From: Sandarakinorhabdus cyanobacteriorum
GTDB taxonomy: Bacteria > Pseudomonadota > Alphaproteobacteria > Sphingomonadales > Sphingomonadaceae
Direction of reading: 5' to 3'
Length of the DNA: 34,310 nucleotides
NCBI RefSeq assembly: GCF_002251755.1
Contig: NZ_NOXT01000104.1
Span: forward strand, 1-34,310
Shown here: positions 16,036-24,099 of the stretch, piece by piece
How the letters are laid out: each line of letters opens with the position of its first letter
Numbering within the stretch: the stretch's first letter is position 1
The notes under the pieces: generated by a model
The model's database searches: none
Seen by the model: only the letters and a program-made list of their open reading frames with translations
Told to the model about the DNA's origin: nothing
Translations under genes and position numbers: made by a program

Positions 16036-16647
16036 TCAGGCGTCGACACTGATGGGCTGCGGGCGGGCAAGGAACTCCTGCAGGGAGGCAACGCCCAGGT
16101 CCTGGGCGGTCAGGAGGCTTTCGAGGTGCTCGCGGTTGTTGATGAGGCCCGAGGCGGCCAACCGGCCGTCCGCGTCGATGAGAGCGGCATGCGGCAGCTT
16201 TGAGACCCCGTAGGCCATGCCAAGTTCGCTCGACAGCACCAGCGGAAACTCGAACAGCTTCTGCTCCTCGATCATGCGCCGCTGGGCGGGCTCGTCGCCG
16301 TCGCTGGCCAGGACGACGGTCAACCTGTCCGCCTCGTCGTTGGCCACGCGCTTGATGACCGGGATCAGCGTCTTGCAGACGGGACACGTCGGCGAGAGGA
16401 AGAACAGCAGGGTCGAGCGGCGCCCACCCGGCATACCGATGCTGACGCTTTGCCCATCGAGCGCGGGCAGCGTGAAGCGGGGCGCGCTCTGACCGACCTT
16501 GGGCCCGCCCGGCAAGACCAGCGCACCGACTGGTCCGAGCCGTTCGTGCAGCATGCCAACCTGGCGGAAGAGGGCCACGATGGCCAGGGACAGGGCCACG
16601 ATAATGACCCATTGCAGGACAACGGCAATCAGCAAGGCATCGATCAT
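16036..16647 (-). CDS. aauD: Amine dehydrogenase accessory protein, thioredoxin-like
   Basis: A 203-residue MauD-type protein needed for maturation of the multi-disulfide small subunit. It has an N-terminal membrane anchor (residues 5-28) followed by a periplasmic thioredoxin-like domain with the redox motif CPVC (C88, C91) in FLSPTCPVC, and a cis-proline region SKLPHAAL. The small subunit next door carries 14 cysteines, matching a disulfide-forming or isomerising role. It overlaps aauE by four bases (ATGA at 16647) and lies 20 bases before aauA. An upstream in-frame extension to 16722 lies wholly inside aauE and was rejected. Known from mau systems: loss of MauD leaves no stable small subunit. 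Confidence 0.9.
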   Translation of the reverse strand: MIDALLIAVVLQWVIIVALSLAIVALFRQVGMLHERLGPVGALVLPGGPKVGQSAPRFTLPALDGQSVSIGMPGGRRSTLLFFLSPTCPVCKTLIPVIKRVANDEADRLTVVLASDGDEPAQRRMIEEQKLFEFPLVLSSELGMAYGVSKLPHAALIDADGRLAASGLINNREHLESLLTAQDLGVASLQEFLARPQPISVDA

Positions 16648-17171
16648 GAGCGCGCGTCCTTTGCGGGCAAGGCCATGGCGACCTCGAGGGCTGCGTAGAT
16701 GAGCGCGCCGCACAAAAGGCATCCGGCAACGCTGAGATAGTCAATCCAGACCAGGGGTCGAGCCTGCGCCGACTGGGTCGCAGCCACGAGGGCAACACCG
16801 GCCAGCGCCATGTTGCGCACGACCATGGCCGGCTTCAGTTGCGGGCGCCCCCGGGCAAATCCCAGGCAACCGCAGTCGATGAAGCGGTTGCCTCGCCACA
16901 TGTTGAGGCCAATCGCGCCGGCGTAGAGCAGCAACAGGGCAGCAGCGCCATAAAGACCGACGGGCGACAACGCTGCCGCCAGCGCCGCGCCGATCTCGAG
17001 GCCGACAAGGAGGGCGGCAATGACTGTGCTGGCGCGTTCGGGCGCGAGCCGATAGGCGGCGATCACGCCGGTGATCCGCGGCCAACCGACCACCTTGTGC
17101 CAGGCTGCCGTTGCGAACAGCAGCGCGGCGCCGAACCGGACGGACAGTAGCAGGGTGGGGTCGAGCGCCAT
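16644..17171 (-). CDS. aauE: Amine dehydrogenase accessory membrane protein
   Basis: A 175-residue integral membrane protein of the MauE/DoxX-like family with about four to five hydrophobic segments (roughly residues 8-28, 46-66, 70-90, 115-130, 143-165). A CGC pair (C100, C102) in RFIDCGCLGF faces a loop and could exchange electrons with the CxxC of the neighbouring aauD product. In mau and aau systems this protein is required with MauD for disulfide formation in, and export of, the small subunit. It begins three bases after the aauB stop and overlaps aauD by four bases, giving the B-E-D-A order of the described aromatic amine dehydrogenase operon. Confidence 0.88.
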   Translation of the reverse strand: MALDPTLLLSVRFGAALLFATAAWHKVVGWPRITGVIAAYRLAPERASTVIAALLVGLEIGAALAAALSPVGLYGAAALLLLYAGAIGLNMWRGNRFIDCGCLGFARGRPQLKPAMVVRNMALAGVALVAATQSAQARPLVWIDYLSVAGCLLCGALIYAALEVAMALPAKDARS

Positions 17172-17174
17172 GGC

Positions 17175-18320
17175 CTATTGCCCAACCGGTGCCGGCTGGA
17201 TGTACGTCAGCGTTTGACCCAGCTGGTCAATGGACCGGAGCTTTTGGCCGTTCAACGCGTCGTACACGTGCAGGGACGGGACGCCGAACTGGGCGGCGTA
17301 GAGCAGCGGCTTGGCGTCTTCACTCACAGCGATGGAGGTAGCCGGACTGGCAAGGTCGATCTGCCGGATCTTCTTGCGCGTGCGGACATCAAACACCCAC
17401 ACCTGTTGACCCGGGTCCTTGCGGGTCTCCCGACCACCCTGGTGCATGACCGCGTACAAGGTGCCAGTCGCGGCGTGATAGGCACTGGGCTGCAGACCTC
17501 CGAGGCGCCAGCCATCGGGCTTGGGGCCAACGAGCGACCATTTTTCCACTACCTTGGGCTGGTCGCCCGAGCCGTCCACGACGATGACATCGCTGTCGAA
17601 CGTGAAGAACATCCAGCGGCTTTCGCTGATGCGCACGGCGCGTTCCGTCGCCGGATTGTCCAGGTCCCACAGGGGCTTCGACACGCCGCCAAGGGTCACG
17701 CGGCCATCCGCGGTCAGATTGGCCAACTGCATGGACCCGTCGCCACACTGCATCATGAACCGGCGCGGTCCGACCGGGTAGATGAGCGCACAGCCCGGGG
17801 TCTCGAACTCGCCGACCAGGGCCTTGCGTTCGAGGTCTGCGACCGTGACCGACTGTTCGGGCGTGAAATTGTAGATGATCATGAACCGACCATCATCGGT
17901 CAGGTTCGATGTGCCCACGAAGGGCAACCCGCTGTACTTCTTAGGCGGCAGGATGATCTCGGAGCCGGGCTCGAGGTTCTTGGTCGCGTAGAAGGTGAGC
18001 ACGTCGGTGCGCTCGCCGCGCGTGCCGCGCGAATAGTAGGTGCCCGGCACCACGAACCGGTCACCGCGGCGATCGATGCCAAGTTTGAGGTGACTGTAGC
18101 CACCGCTGACCATGCCCATGAAGCGCCCGGTATCGGCATCGATAAGGTAGGCGCGGCCATCGGACATGTTGAAGAACGCAACGTCGTTGACCCACACCCA
18201 ATGGGGCGGAAGCTTCTCCGGCAGGCTTTCCACGACCAACTCTTCGGGCACGAGTTGCGCCGTTGCAGACCCCGCCAGGAGCAAGGCGGCAACCAGGGTG
18301 AGCGGGCGAAGGCCAGGCAT
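17175..18320 (-). CDS. aauB: Aromatic amine dehydrogenase large subunit
   Basis: A 381-residue precursor with signal peptide (residues 1-22, cleavage after ATAQ). The mature part has the repeated short beta-strand pattern of the seven-bladed propeller heavy chain of TTQ amine dehydrogenases, for example RAYLIDADTGRFMGMVSGGY early on, GLQPSAYHA, TLYAVMHQGG and QQVWVFDVRTRKKI. The heavy chain holds the light subunit and shapes the active-site channel. It lacks the cofactor. It is somewhat shorter than the Paracoccus and Alcaligenes heavy chains I know of. AAAGGT lies nine bases before the ATG at 18320. The upstream cytochrome gene ends six bases before. Confidence 0.9.
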   Translation of the reverse strand: MPGLRPLTLVAALLLAGSATAQLVPEELVVESLPEKLPPHWVWVNDVAFFNMSDGRAYLIDADTGRFMGMVSGGYSHLKLGIDRRGDRFVVPGTYYSRGTRGERTDVLTFYATKNLEPGSEIILPPKKYSGLPFVGTSNLTDDGRFMIIYNFTPEQSVTVADLERKALVGEFETPGCALIYPVGPRRFMMQCGDGSMQLANLTADGRVTLGGVSKPLWDLDNPATERAVRISESRWMFFTFDSDVIVVDGSGDQPKVVEKWSLVGPKPDGWRLGGLQPSAYHAATGTLYAVMHQGGRETRKDPGQQVWVFDVRTRKKIRQIDLASPATSIAVSEDAKPLLYAAQFGVPSLHVYDALNGQKLRSIDQLGQTLTYIQPAPVGQ

Positions 18321-18326
18321 GATTGG

Positions 18327-18782
18327 CTACCTTTGGTCGGTTGAGTGTGTCTTGGACGCGAGAAAGGCGATGACCTGGGCCCGGTCGGCCGCCGCGGTCA
18401 GACCCGGAAAGGCCATGCGATTACCGGGCACCACGCGTTGCGGTGCCGCCAGGAACGCGTCGAGCTTGGCGGCATCCCACCGGATCTGGGACTTGGCCAT
18501 TGCCGGGGAATAGGGGAAGCCCGCAAGGCTGGCGGCGTCGCGGCCCACCACTCCCGCGAGGTTTGGCCCCAGACCTGCCCGCTTGGCAAGGTCGACGGAA
18601 TGACAGATCTGGCACTTGCCAGCGAACAACCGCGCGCCAGCTTCTATGTCCTGAGCGTTGGCCCCACTGGCGTTTAATGCAAGGAAGACGATCGACAACA
18701 TGCCGGACCATGGCCTTGCCAGATGCAGGGGCCGGAACGAGGTCCGCGGCCCTCCCCCTCGGTGCGAGGCCGACCGGCTCAT
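18327..18782 (-). CDS. Periplasmic class I cytochrome c
   Basis: A 151-residue cytochrome c with one haem site CQICH (C57, C60, H61), the class I fold markers GPNLAGVVGR and a likely sixth-ligand methionine M123 in GNRMAFPG, close to cytochrome c550/c2. The export signal core is LSIVFLALNASGANA (about 29-43). Start choice is uncertain: the ATG at 18782 overlaps the receptor stop as TGATG and gives an arginine-rich leader, while an internal ATG at 18701 would begin right at the hydrophobic core. It precedes the large dehydrogenase subunit by six bases, so it is the most likely electron acceptor of the TTQ enzyme (inference). No amicyanin or azurin gene is present in the window. Confidence 0.88.
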   Translation of the reverse strand: MSRSASHRGGGPRTSFRPLHLARPWSGMLSIVFLALNASGANAQDIEAGARLFAGKCQICHSVDLAKRAGLGPNLAGVVGRDAASLAGFPYSPAMAKSQIRWDAAKLDAFLAAPQRVVPGNRMAFPGLTAAADRAQVIAFLASKTHSTDQR

Positions 18783-20971
18783 CACTGGAACCTGTAGGAG
18801 ACGCTGGCGCCCAGCCAACGCGGCCGCGCGAACGCTTGGTTGGATAGGCCAAGCGGCCCTGACAGGTCGAGATTGTAGATGCGATAGCGGCGATCAAGGA
18901 TGTTGTTGGCGAAGACGGCCAACTCGATGCCGCTGGTCAGTCGATACTCAATCCGGGCATTGCCGACGACCCGGGCCCGCTCCCGGTCAATTGGCGCGTT
19001 GAAGGTCGAGAAGAACTGGGCGCTGTCGTACTTCCAGTCGGTTTGCAGCGCGAGGCGGCCGGGGCCGGCGTCGAACTCATAGCGGCCCATCCAGCCAATG
19101 CTGACATCAGGCGCCTGCGGCAACACGCGGTCCGCGACACGTCCGCCAGGCAGCACGATGCCCCTCACCTTGGTGTCGAGGACGGTCCCGAAGACCTGCA
19201 GGGTCAGGCCACGCAGGGGACGCGTGACCAGTTCAAACTCGGCACCGGTGACCTCGGCCGGGTTGTTCGTGATGAACTGGGACAGCGCGATGATCGAGAA
19301 GGCCTGGTAGCTGTCGTAATCATAATGGAAGACGGACGCGTTGAGGTTCGTCGTGCGATCGAACAGGGTCAGCTTCGCGCCCATCTCGTAGCTGGTAAGG
19401 ACCTCGCTGCGGAACGGCAAGGTCGCCGGGTTGATCGGCGTGAAGGCCTGGGTCCCAAAGCCACCGCTCTTGGTGCCCCGGTTGACGCCGCCGTAGATCA
19501 ACACGTCGCGATTGGGCTTGTAGTGCAGCTCAAGCCGCCCGGACCAATCACGGAACGTCTGCCGCGCAAGGTCAGGGTTCGTGCCCTTGTTGAACGCAAA
19601 ATCCGGCACGAGGTCTGTCTGGTGGAAGAAGTCGTAGGTCTTGACGTCGTTCGAGTAGCGCCCGCCAATCACCCCGGACAGCGTGTCCGTCAACTTGTAT
19701 TCAAACTGGCCGAAGATCGACCAGTTGTCCGTGCTGAGCCGGCCGCCGTAGTCTTGCCGTGGAAGGATCTGTAACGGCGAGGTGATCAGGTAGGCGTTGT
19801 CGCTCCGGATGGAGAGATAATAGGCGCCGGCCAGCCAGTTGAAGCGATCAGCCTGCTGGGCAAGTCGGAGCTCCTGGGAAAACTGGTTCAGGTTCTGGCT
19901 GGTGTCGAAATTGAAGATGCCGTTGGGGGACATGTCGGTATCTTCGCCATAGCGCTTGTCGAGGCTCTGGTAGTCGGTGATCGAGGTCAGCTCGATGTCA
20001 CCGAAACGATGGACATAGCGCGCGGACACACTGGCCACGGTGCGGTCAAAGCTGCCGATCCGGTCGTAGGAGCCCGTGAAGGGATCATCGTCCGGCTCGA
20101 CAAAACCAAACGGGTCGGCGCCCGGCCCCGTGCCATAGAAATCCTCGGTCCGCCCGAGCGCCACGCCCAGCCCATCCGCGTTGGGGCGTGCGGCGACATG
20201 CGAATAGAGGCCGCCGCTGCGCTCCTGGTCATTGCGCAAATACTGGGCCTTGAGTGTCAGCTCGCCGTCGTCGCCGACGTCAAAGGCCAATTGCCCCCTA
20301 AACCCGTAGAATTTCGAATTCCCGAGGTCGGCGCCGATACGGTTGTCGATGTAGCCGCCATGGTGATTGGTGGTGAAGGACAGGCGCCCCCGCACCCGCT
20401 CGCCCAGCGGCCCGCTGATGGCCCCCTCGGTGGCGACCTGGCCATAGCTGCCAACGGTCACGGTCATGAAACCCTCAAGCTCGCGAGTCGGCTTCGCCGA
20501 GACGATCTGGATCAGGCCGCCCGTGGCGTTACGGCCAAACAGCGTGCCCTGCGGGCCGCGCAGGACCTCGACCCGCTGCAGGTCAAAGGTCTGGCCACTG
20601 ATCGCGCCCAACGCCGAGACATAGACTTCGTCGGCATAGAAGGCGATCGGGGCCTCCTGGCTGTCCGCGAAGTCGTTCTGGCTGACGCCGCGCAGGTTGA
20701 AGATCGTGATCGTGGGACTGTACTGGTTGACCTGGAGCGAGGGCACCTGGCCCGCCAGCGCCGTCACGTCCTGGCGACCGATCGAGGCCAGCGCGTTTGC
20801 GCCCAGCGCCGTCACCGAAGCCGCGACGTCCTGCAGGCCCTGCGCCCGCTTTTGCGCGGTGACAACGATTTCCGCCGCATCCTCGTCCGCGCCCTGCGCT
20901 GGCGGCGAAGCCTGGGCAAATGCGGGAACGGAGACCGTCGACAAAGCCAGCGCGGCAAGACCCAGTCGCAT
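18782..20971 (-). CDS. TonB-dependent outer-membrane receptor, first operon gene
   Basis: A 729-residue receptor with signal peptide (residues 1-19, PAFAQ), TonB-box-like EIVVTAQKR (about 34-42), plug motifs including LRGVSQNDF and VLRGPQGTLFGRNATGG (about 137-153), and a barrel ending in the aromatic YRFQ. It resembles the FecA/CirA-like receptors that sphingomonads place in aromatic-compound operons. GGGGAGGGG precedes the ATG at 20971. It is the promoter-proximal gene of the long operon and is divergent to a TetR gene. Uptake of the operon's substrate is inferred from context, and the ligand itself is not known. Confidence 0.93.
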   Translation of the reverse strand: MRLGLAALALSTVSVPAFAQASPPAQGADEDAAEIVVTAQKRAQGLQDVAASVTALGANALASIGRQDVTALAGQVPSLQVNQYSPTITIFNLRGVSQNDFADSQEAPIAFYADEVYVSALGAISGQTFDLQRVEVLRGPQGTLFGRNATGGLIQIVSAKPTRELEGFMTVTVGSYGQVATEGAISGPLGERVRGRLSFTTNHHGGYIDNRIGADLGNSKFYGFRGQLAFDVGDDGELTLKAQYLRNDQERSGGLYSHVAARPNADGLGVALGRTEDFYGTGPGADPFGFVEPDDDPFTGSYDRIGSFDRTVASVSARYVHRFGDIELTSITDYQSLDKRYGEDTDMSPNGIFNFDTSQNLNQFSQELRLAQQADRFNWLAGAYYLSIRSDNAYLITSPLQILPRQDYGGRLSTDNWSIFGQFEYKLTDTLSGVIGGRYSNDVKTYDFFHQTDLVPDFAFNKGTNPDLARQTFRDWSGRLELHYKPNRDVLIYGGVNRGTKSGGFGTQAFTPINPATLPFRSEVLTSYEMGAKLTLFDRTTNLNASVFHYDYDSYQAFSIIALSQFITNNPAEVTGAEFELVTRPLRGLTLQVFGTVLDTKVRGIVLPGGRVADRVLPQAPDVSIGWMGRYEFDAGPGRLALQTDWKYDSAQFFSTFNAPIDRERARVVGNARIEYRLTSGIELAVFANNILDRRYRIYNLDLSGPLGLSNQAFARPRWLGASVSYRFQ

Positions 20972-20990
20972 TCGATCCCCTCCCCATAAG

Positions 20991-21004
20991 TCGAATTTTT
21001 TCGA
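20991..21004. promoter_or_regulatory. Palindrome TCGAATTTTTTCGA, operator candidate
   Basis: Perfect 5-bp arms TCGAA/TTCGA around TTTT, in the AT-rich gap between the divergent receptor operon and the TetR gene. It lies just downstream of the proposed -10 box of the leftward promoter, a position where a bound repressor would block initiation. Assignment to the adjacent TetR is inference. Confidence 0.45.
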
Positions 21005-21008
21005 GTTT

Positions 21009-21038
21009 AGTTTAGGTGGAGAATTTTTGAGTTGTCAA
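21009..21038 (-). promoter_or_regulatory. Promoter candidate for the amine operon
   Basis: On the minus strand a perfect -35 box TTGACA (21038-21033) is followed after 18 bases by TAAACT (21014-21009), four of six matches to the sigma70 -10 box. The predicted transcript starts near 21002 and has a short leader before the receptor gene. The local AT-rich composition contrasts with the surrounding high GC. Confidence 0.5.
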
Positions 21039-21098
21039 GCGCGAATGAAGTGGCGAAAGAGCAAGGACAGACAGGGCAGCTGGATTGTGAACCGGCGG

Positions 21099-21770
21099 AT
21101 GAAGACAGAGCTTGCCACCGCAGTGTCGCTCGAACCGACAGACAAGCCGTCGGGGCGATCCATGCAGGCACGGGGACGTGCCCGTCGGGCGGAACTCCTG
21201 TCGGCCGCGCGCCGCATGCTGGATCACGGCAGCCTCGACAAGATCAGCATGTCGGCCGTCGCTGAAGCGGCCGGCATTCCGCTGTCATCGGCCTACCATT
21301 TCTTTGGCGACATCTCCGACTTGTGGAAGGAACTGGCCCGCACGATCGCCAGCCAGCAGGCCTCCGAGGACCTTGACCTGCCGCGCGTGTCGAGCTGGCA
21401 GGAGCTGATCAAGGCGTCCCTTGTTCACCACCAGACCGCCTTCAACAGCGACCCCGCAGCCCGCAAGCTCATGCTCGGGCCGCACACCCCAGCCGATATC
21501 AAGAACGCCGCCTGCAAGGAGGACTATCGGTTCGGGACGGCGCTCTGGATCGCGGTCCGCTCGCAATTCAACCTGCCGGAACTGGCGGACTCGCGGGTAC
21601 TGTTCTTCAAGGCGCTGCTGATCGCGGACGTCTTTTTCTCGCTGTCGGTCTCGGAGCATGATCGCGTGACCGACGAGGCGCTGAGCGAGGCTGTCCTCGC
21701 GGTCACGTCCTACTTGAGCGTCTATCTCCCCAACCAGTTGGCCCAGATCAGTCGCGACAGCGACGGCTGA
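21099..21770 (+). CDS. TetR-family regulator, divergent to amine operon
   Basis: About 223 residues. The N-terminal TetR-type DNA-binding domain is clear (about residues 27-75: RRAELLSAARRMLDHG, then ISMSAVAEAAGIPLSSAYHFF). The C-terminal ligand domain has no recognisable specificity. The gene is divergent to the twenty-gene amine operon across about 127 bases that hold a promoter and a palindrome, so it is the natural candidate for its local repressor; the effector may be an amine or its N-acyl form (inference). Start choice is weak: ATG at 21099 was taken, but 21045 and 21162 are also in frame, and none has a strong ribosome binding site. Confidence 0.85.
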   Translation: MKTELATAVSLEPTDKPSGRSMQARGRARRAELLSAARRMLDHGSLDKISMSAVAEAAGIPLSSAYHFFGDISDLWKELARTIASQQASEDLDLPRVSSWQELIKASLVHHQTAFNSDPAARKLMLGPHTPADIKNAACKEDYRFGTALWIAVRSQFNLPELADSRVLFFKALLIADVFFSLSVSEHDRVTDEALSEAVLAVTSYLSVYLPNQLAQISRDSDG

Positions 21771-21902
21771 GCTCTTCAACGGCACAGGCCGGACGCGCAA
21801 AGATGGTGCAGGCGTGTACCGGACGGACGCTGACCCTTGACGCACGTCGGCAAGGCCCTAGTCGGGAATGGCAATCCAGCGAATTTCCGGGAATGCCGAT
21901 CG

Positions 21903-22511
21903 ATGGCACGAACGCAAGCGGCCGATTACGAAGAGCGCAAGGAGGCGATCCTCGACCACGCAGCCCGGCTGTTCGCCACGCAGGGCTTTCTCGGCACCTC
22001 GATCATGGACATCGCGCGCGCGTGCGGCGCCTCGAAGTCGCTGCTGTATCATTACTTCCCGTCGAAGGAAGACGTGCTGTACGGCGTGATGAACTCGCAC
22101 ATCGACGTGCTGTTGCACGATATCGAGCAGGTCGCCCAAAGCCGCCAGGAACCGGCTGACGCGCTGCACAGCCTCCTGGAGTTGTTCATGCGGGATTACG
22201 CGGGAGCTGCGTCCCGCCAGAAGGTCCTGCTCAACGAGATGCGCAACCTGCCGGAGGACAAGCGCACCGAAATCGTGGGCAAGCAGCGCCAGATCGTGGC
22301 GGCCGTCCAGGCCCTCCTGGCCGCGGCCATGCCGGCCACGACCGACGACCCGGTGCGCATGCGCGCGCGCACCATGCTGCTCTTTGGCATGATCAACTGG
22401 ACCAGCAACTGGTTCAGGCCGGGCGGGCCGCTGTCCTCGTCCGATATTGCGGACATGGCCTTTGAACTGGCCCTCGGCGGCCAGGGCACCCGCCCGCCCC
22501 GCGGGGCCTGA
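21903..22511 (+). CDS. paaR: TetR-family regulator, PaaR candidate
   Basis: A 202-residue TetR/AcrR protein. The helix-turn-helix lies at about residues 14-60 (AILDHAARLFATQGF, then IMDIARACGASKSLLYHYF), followed by a C-terminal domain typical of the PaaR-like group (NEMRNLPEDKR and the TMLLFGMINWTSNWF segment). It is convergent with paaE, 17 bases away. Known from other bacteria: TetR-type PaaR represses paa genes and is released by phenylacetyl-CoA. Two matching palindromes before paaA and between paaI and paaG (see 26180 and 27940) are the likely targets. The start at 21903 was chosen so that the protein begins just before the HTH; an in-frame start at 21837 would add 22 residues. Confidence 0.82.
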   Translation: MARTQAADYEERKEAILDHAARLFATQGFLGTSIMDIARACGASKSLLYHYFPSKEDVLYGVMNSHIDVLLHDIEQVAQSRQEPADALHSLLELFMRDYAGAASRQKVLLNEMRNLPEDKRTEIVGKQRQIVAAVQALLAAAMPATTDDPVRMRARTMLLFGMINWTSNWFRPGGPLSSSDIADMAFELALGGQGTRPPRGA

Positions 22512-22528
22512 GCGACAGGGCGCCGGTT

Positions 22529-23605
22529 TCAACCGTCGAAGTCGATCTCGACGTCGTCGGTCACCGGGATGGCCTGGCAGGTCAGCACGTAGCCGTCGGC
22601 AATGTCGGCATCGCTGAGGCCGAAGCGGCGAACCATCTCCACCTTGCCGCTGACCACGCGTCCCCGGCAGGTGGCGCACACACCGGCCTTGCACGAGAAC
22701 GGGGCCGGCAAGCCGGCGGCACGGGCGTTGTCGAGAATGGAGCCCAGCGCCGGGTCAAAGGTGAGCGTGCGCCGACGGCCATCAATGCGCACGCGGATCG
22801 GCTTGCCGGCGGCCTGCCGCTCGAGGCGGGAAACCGCCTCCTTCTGCTCGGAGCTCAATTCGCTGGCGGTGAAGCGCTCGGTGAGGATGCGATCCGGCCC
22901 CATCCCGGCCTTCACCAGGCCGGTTTCGACCGCCGCCATCATGTCCTCGGGACCACAGATGAACGCCCGGTCGATTGCCTCGGCCGGCAGCAGACGGTCA
23001 AGGATCTGCTCGACCTTGGCCGCATCAATGCGGCCATTCAGGATTTCGAGGTCGTCCTCTTCCCGCGACAGGAAATGATGCACCTGGAGCCGGTCGAGAT
23101 ACAGGTTCTTGAGCTGGGCGATCTCCTCGCGGAAGATGATGTTGTTGGTGTCGCGGTTGCCATAGAACAGCGCAAAATGGCTGCCCGGTTCCGTTGCTAG
23201 CCCCGTCTTGAGCAGCGACAGGATCGGCGTGATCCCCGAACCACTGGCAAACATCGCGTACTGGGCCTGGCGCGCCGGATCGAACGACCAGGTAAACGCG
23301 CCGGTTGGCGGCATCACGTCCAGCGTGGCGCCCGAGACCAGGTTGTCGTTGGCCCAGTTCGAGAAGCGCCCGCCAGGCACACGCTTGATGGCGATGCACA
23401 GGCCTTCATCGGACGGCACCGAGCAGATCGAGTAGCTGCGGCGAACATCCTCTCCAGCGATTTGCGCGCGGACAGTCACATGCTGGCCGGGGTGGAACCG
23501 GTAGGCGTCGGCCAGGGGGGCCGGCACCGCCAGGCGCACCGCGATCGCCTCGGGGGTCTCGTGCCAGACGCTGGCGATGGCAAGCCGATGAAATCCGGTC
23601 GACAT
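22529..23605 (-). CDS. paaE: Phenylacetyl-CoA epoxidase reductase subunit PaaE
   Basis: A 358-residue reductase that passes electrons from NAD(P)H through FAD and a 2Fe-2S cluster to the PaaA diiron site. Domains in order: FAD-binding barrel (RRSYSICSVP near residue 55), NAD-binding domain (FASGSGITPILSLLKT and YGNRDTNNIIF), and a C-terminal plant-type ferredoxin domain with cluster ligands C305, C310, C313 and C343. The start at 23605 has AGGAG six bases upstream and lies just after the paaD stop. An earlier in-frame start at 23725 would lie inside paaD and was rejected. This is the last gene of paaABCDE. Confidence 0.95.
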   Translation of the reverse strand: MSTGFHRLAIASVWHETPEAIAVRLAVPAPLADAYRFHPGQHVTVRAQIAGEDVRRSYSICSVPSDEGLCIAIKRVPGGRFSNWANDNLVSGATLDVMPPTGAFTWSFDPARQAQYAMFASGSGITPILSLLKTGLATEPGSHFALFYGNRDTNNIIFREEIAQLKNLYLDRLQVHHFLSREEDDLEILNGRIDAAKVEQILDRLLPAEAIDRAFICGPEDMMAAVETGLVKAGMGPDRILTERFTASELSSEQKEAVSRLERQAAGKPIRVRIDGRRRTLTFDPALGSILDNARAAGLPAPFSCKAGVCATCRGRVVSGKVEMVRRFGLSDADIADGYVLTCQAIPVTDDVEIDFDG

Positions 23606-23613
23606 GAGGGCTC

Positions 23614-24087
23614 CTAATGGCATTTGAACCGATCGAACGGTTCGTGACAGGCAAGGCAGCGCCACAACGCCTTGCAGGGCGTCGATCCAAAGCGGGACAC
23701 CTCGGCCGTCTGTCGCGAGCCGCACCGCGGGCAGGCGACCTCAGGACTGGCCGGCTCGGGCGGCGCAATCCCGTACCGCCGGAGCTTTTCCCGGCCGTCC
23801 TCGGTAATCATGTCGGTCGACCAGGCGGGTGACAACACGATGCGCAGATCCACGTGACCAAGCCCGCCCTGGTCGAGCGCGTCCCGCGTGGCTTGCTTGA
23901 TGACCGCCGTGGCCGGGCACCCGGTGTAGGTGGGCGTCAGGGAAACCCAGCTGCCGTTCGCATCGTGCCCGATGTCACGGACGATCCCCAGGTCCACGAT
24001 CGAGACGACCGGGATCTCGGGGTCGGGCACCCGCGCGAGGACCTCGGCAATCTGCTGGCTGAGGTCCCGCGGCGCCATGTCTGCCAT
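23614..24087 (-). CDS. paaD: Phenylacetyl-CoA epoxidase assembly protein PaaD
   Basis: A 157-residue protein with an N-terminal MIP18/DUF59 domain (VPDPEIPVVSIVDLGIVRDI, about residues 19-38, and PTYTGCPAT near 52-60) and a C-terminal zinc-ribbon-like segment with CPRCGS, then CxxC in WRCLACHEPF and a final C. Members are thought to help assemble or repair metal sites of the epoxidase. Start choice: ATG at 24087 was taken; a GTG at 24096 and an ATG at 24078 are alternatives. It follows paaC closely and its stop is eight bases before paaE. Confidence 0.93.
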   Translation of the reverse strand: MADMAPRDLSQQIAEVLARVPDPEIPVVSIVDLGIVRDIGHDANGSWVSLTPTYTGCPATAVIKQATRDALDQGGLGHVDLRIVLSPAWSTDMITEDGREKLRRYGIAPPEPASPEVACPRCGSRQTAEVSRFGSTPCKALWRCLACHEPFDRFKCH

Positions 24088-24099
24088 GCCCGCCACCGG

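Noticed and set aside
15503-16798. 431-residue reading of the small dehydrogenase subunit
   Set aside because: The extra 261 N-terminal residues lie in another frame of aauD and aauE; the true precursor begins at 16015 with its own twin-arginine-like leader.
15503-18320. Methylamine dehydrogenase (mau) assignment
   Set aside because: The small-subunit motifs and the aldehyde dehydrogenase/paaK context fit an aromatic amine substrate better; the mau name is kept only as a family reference.
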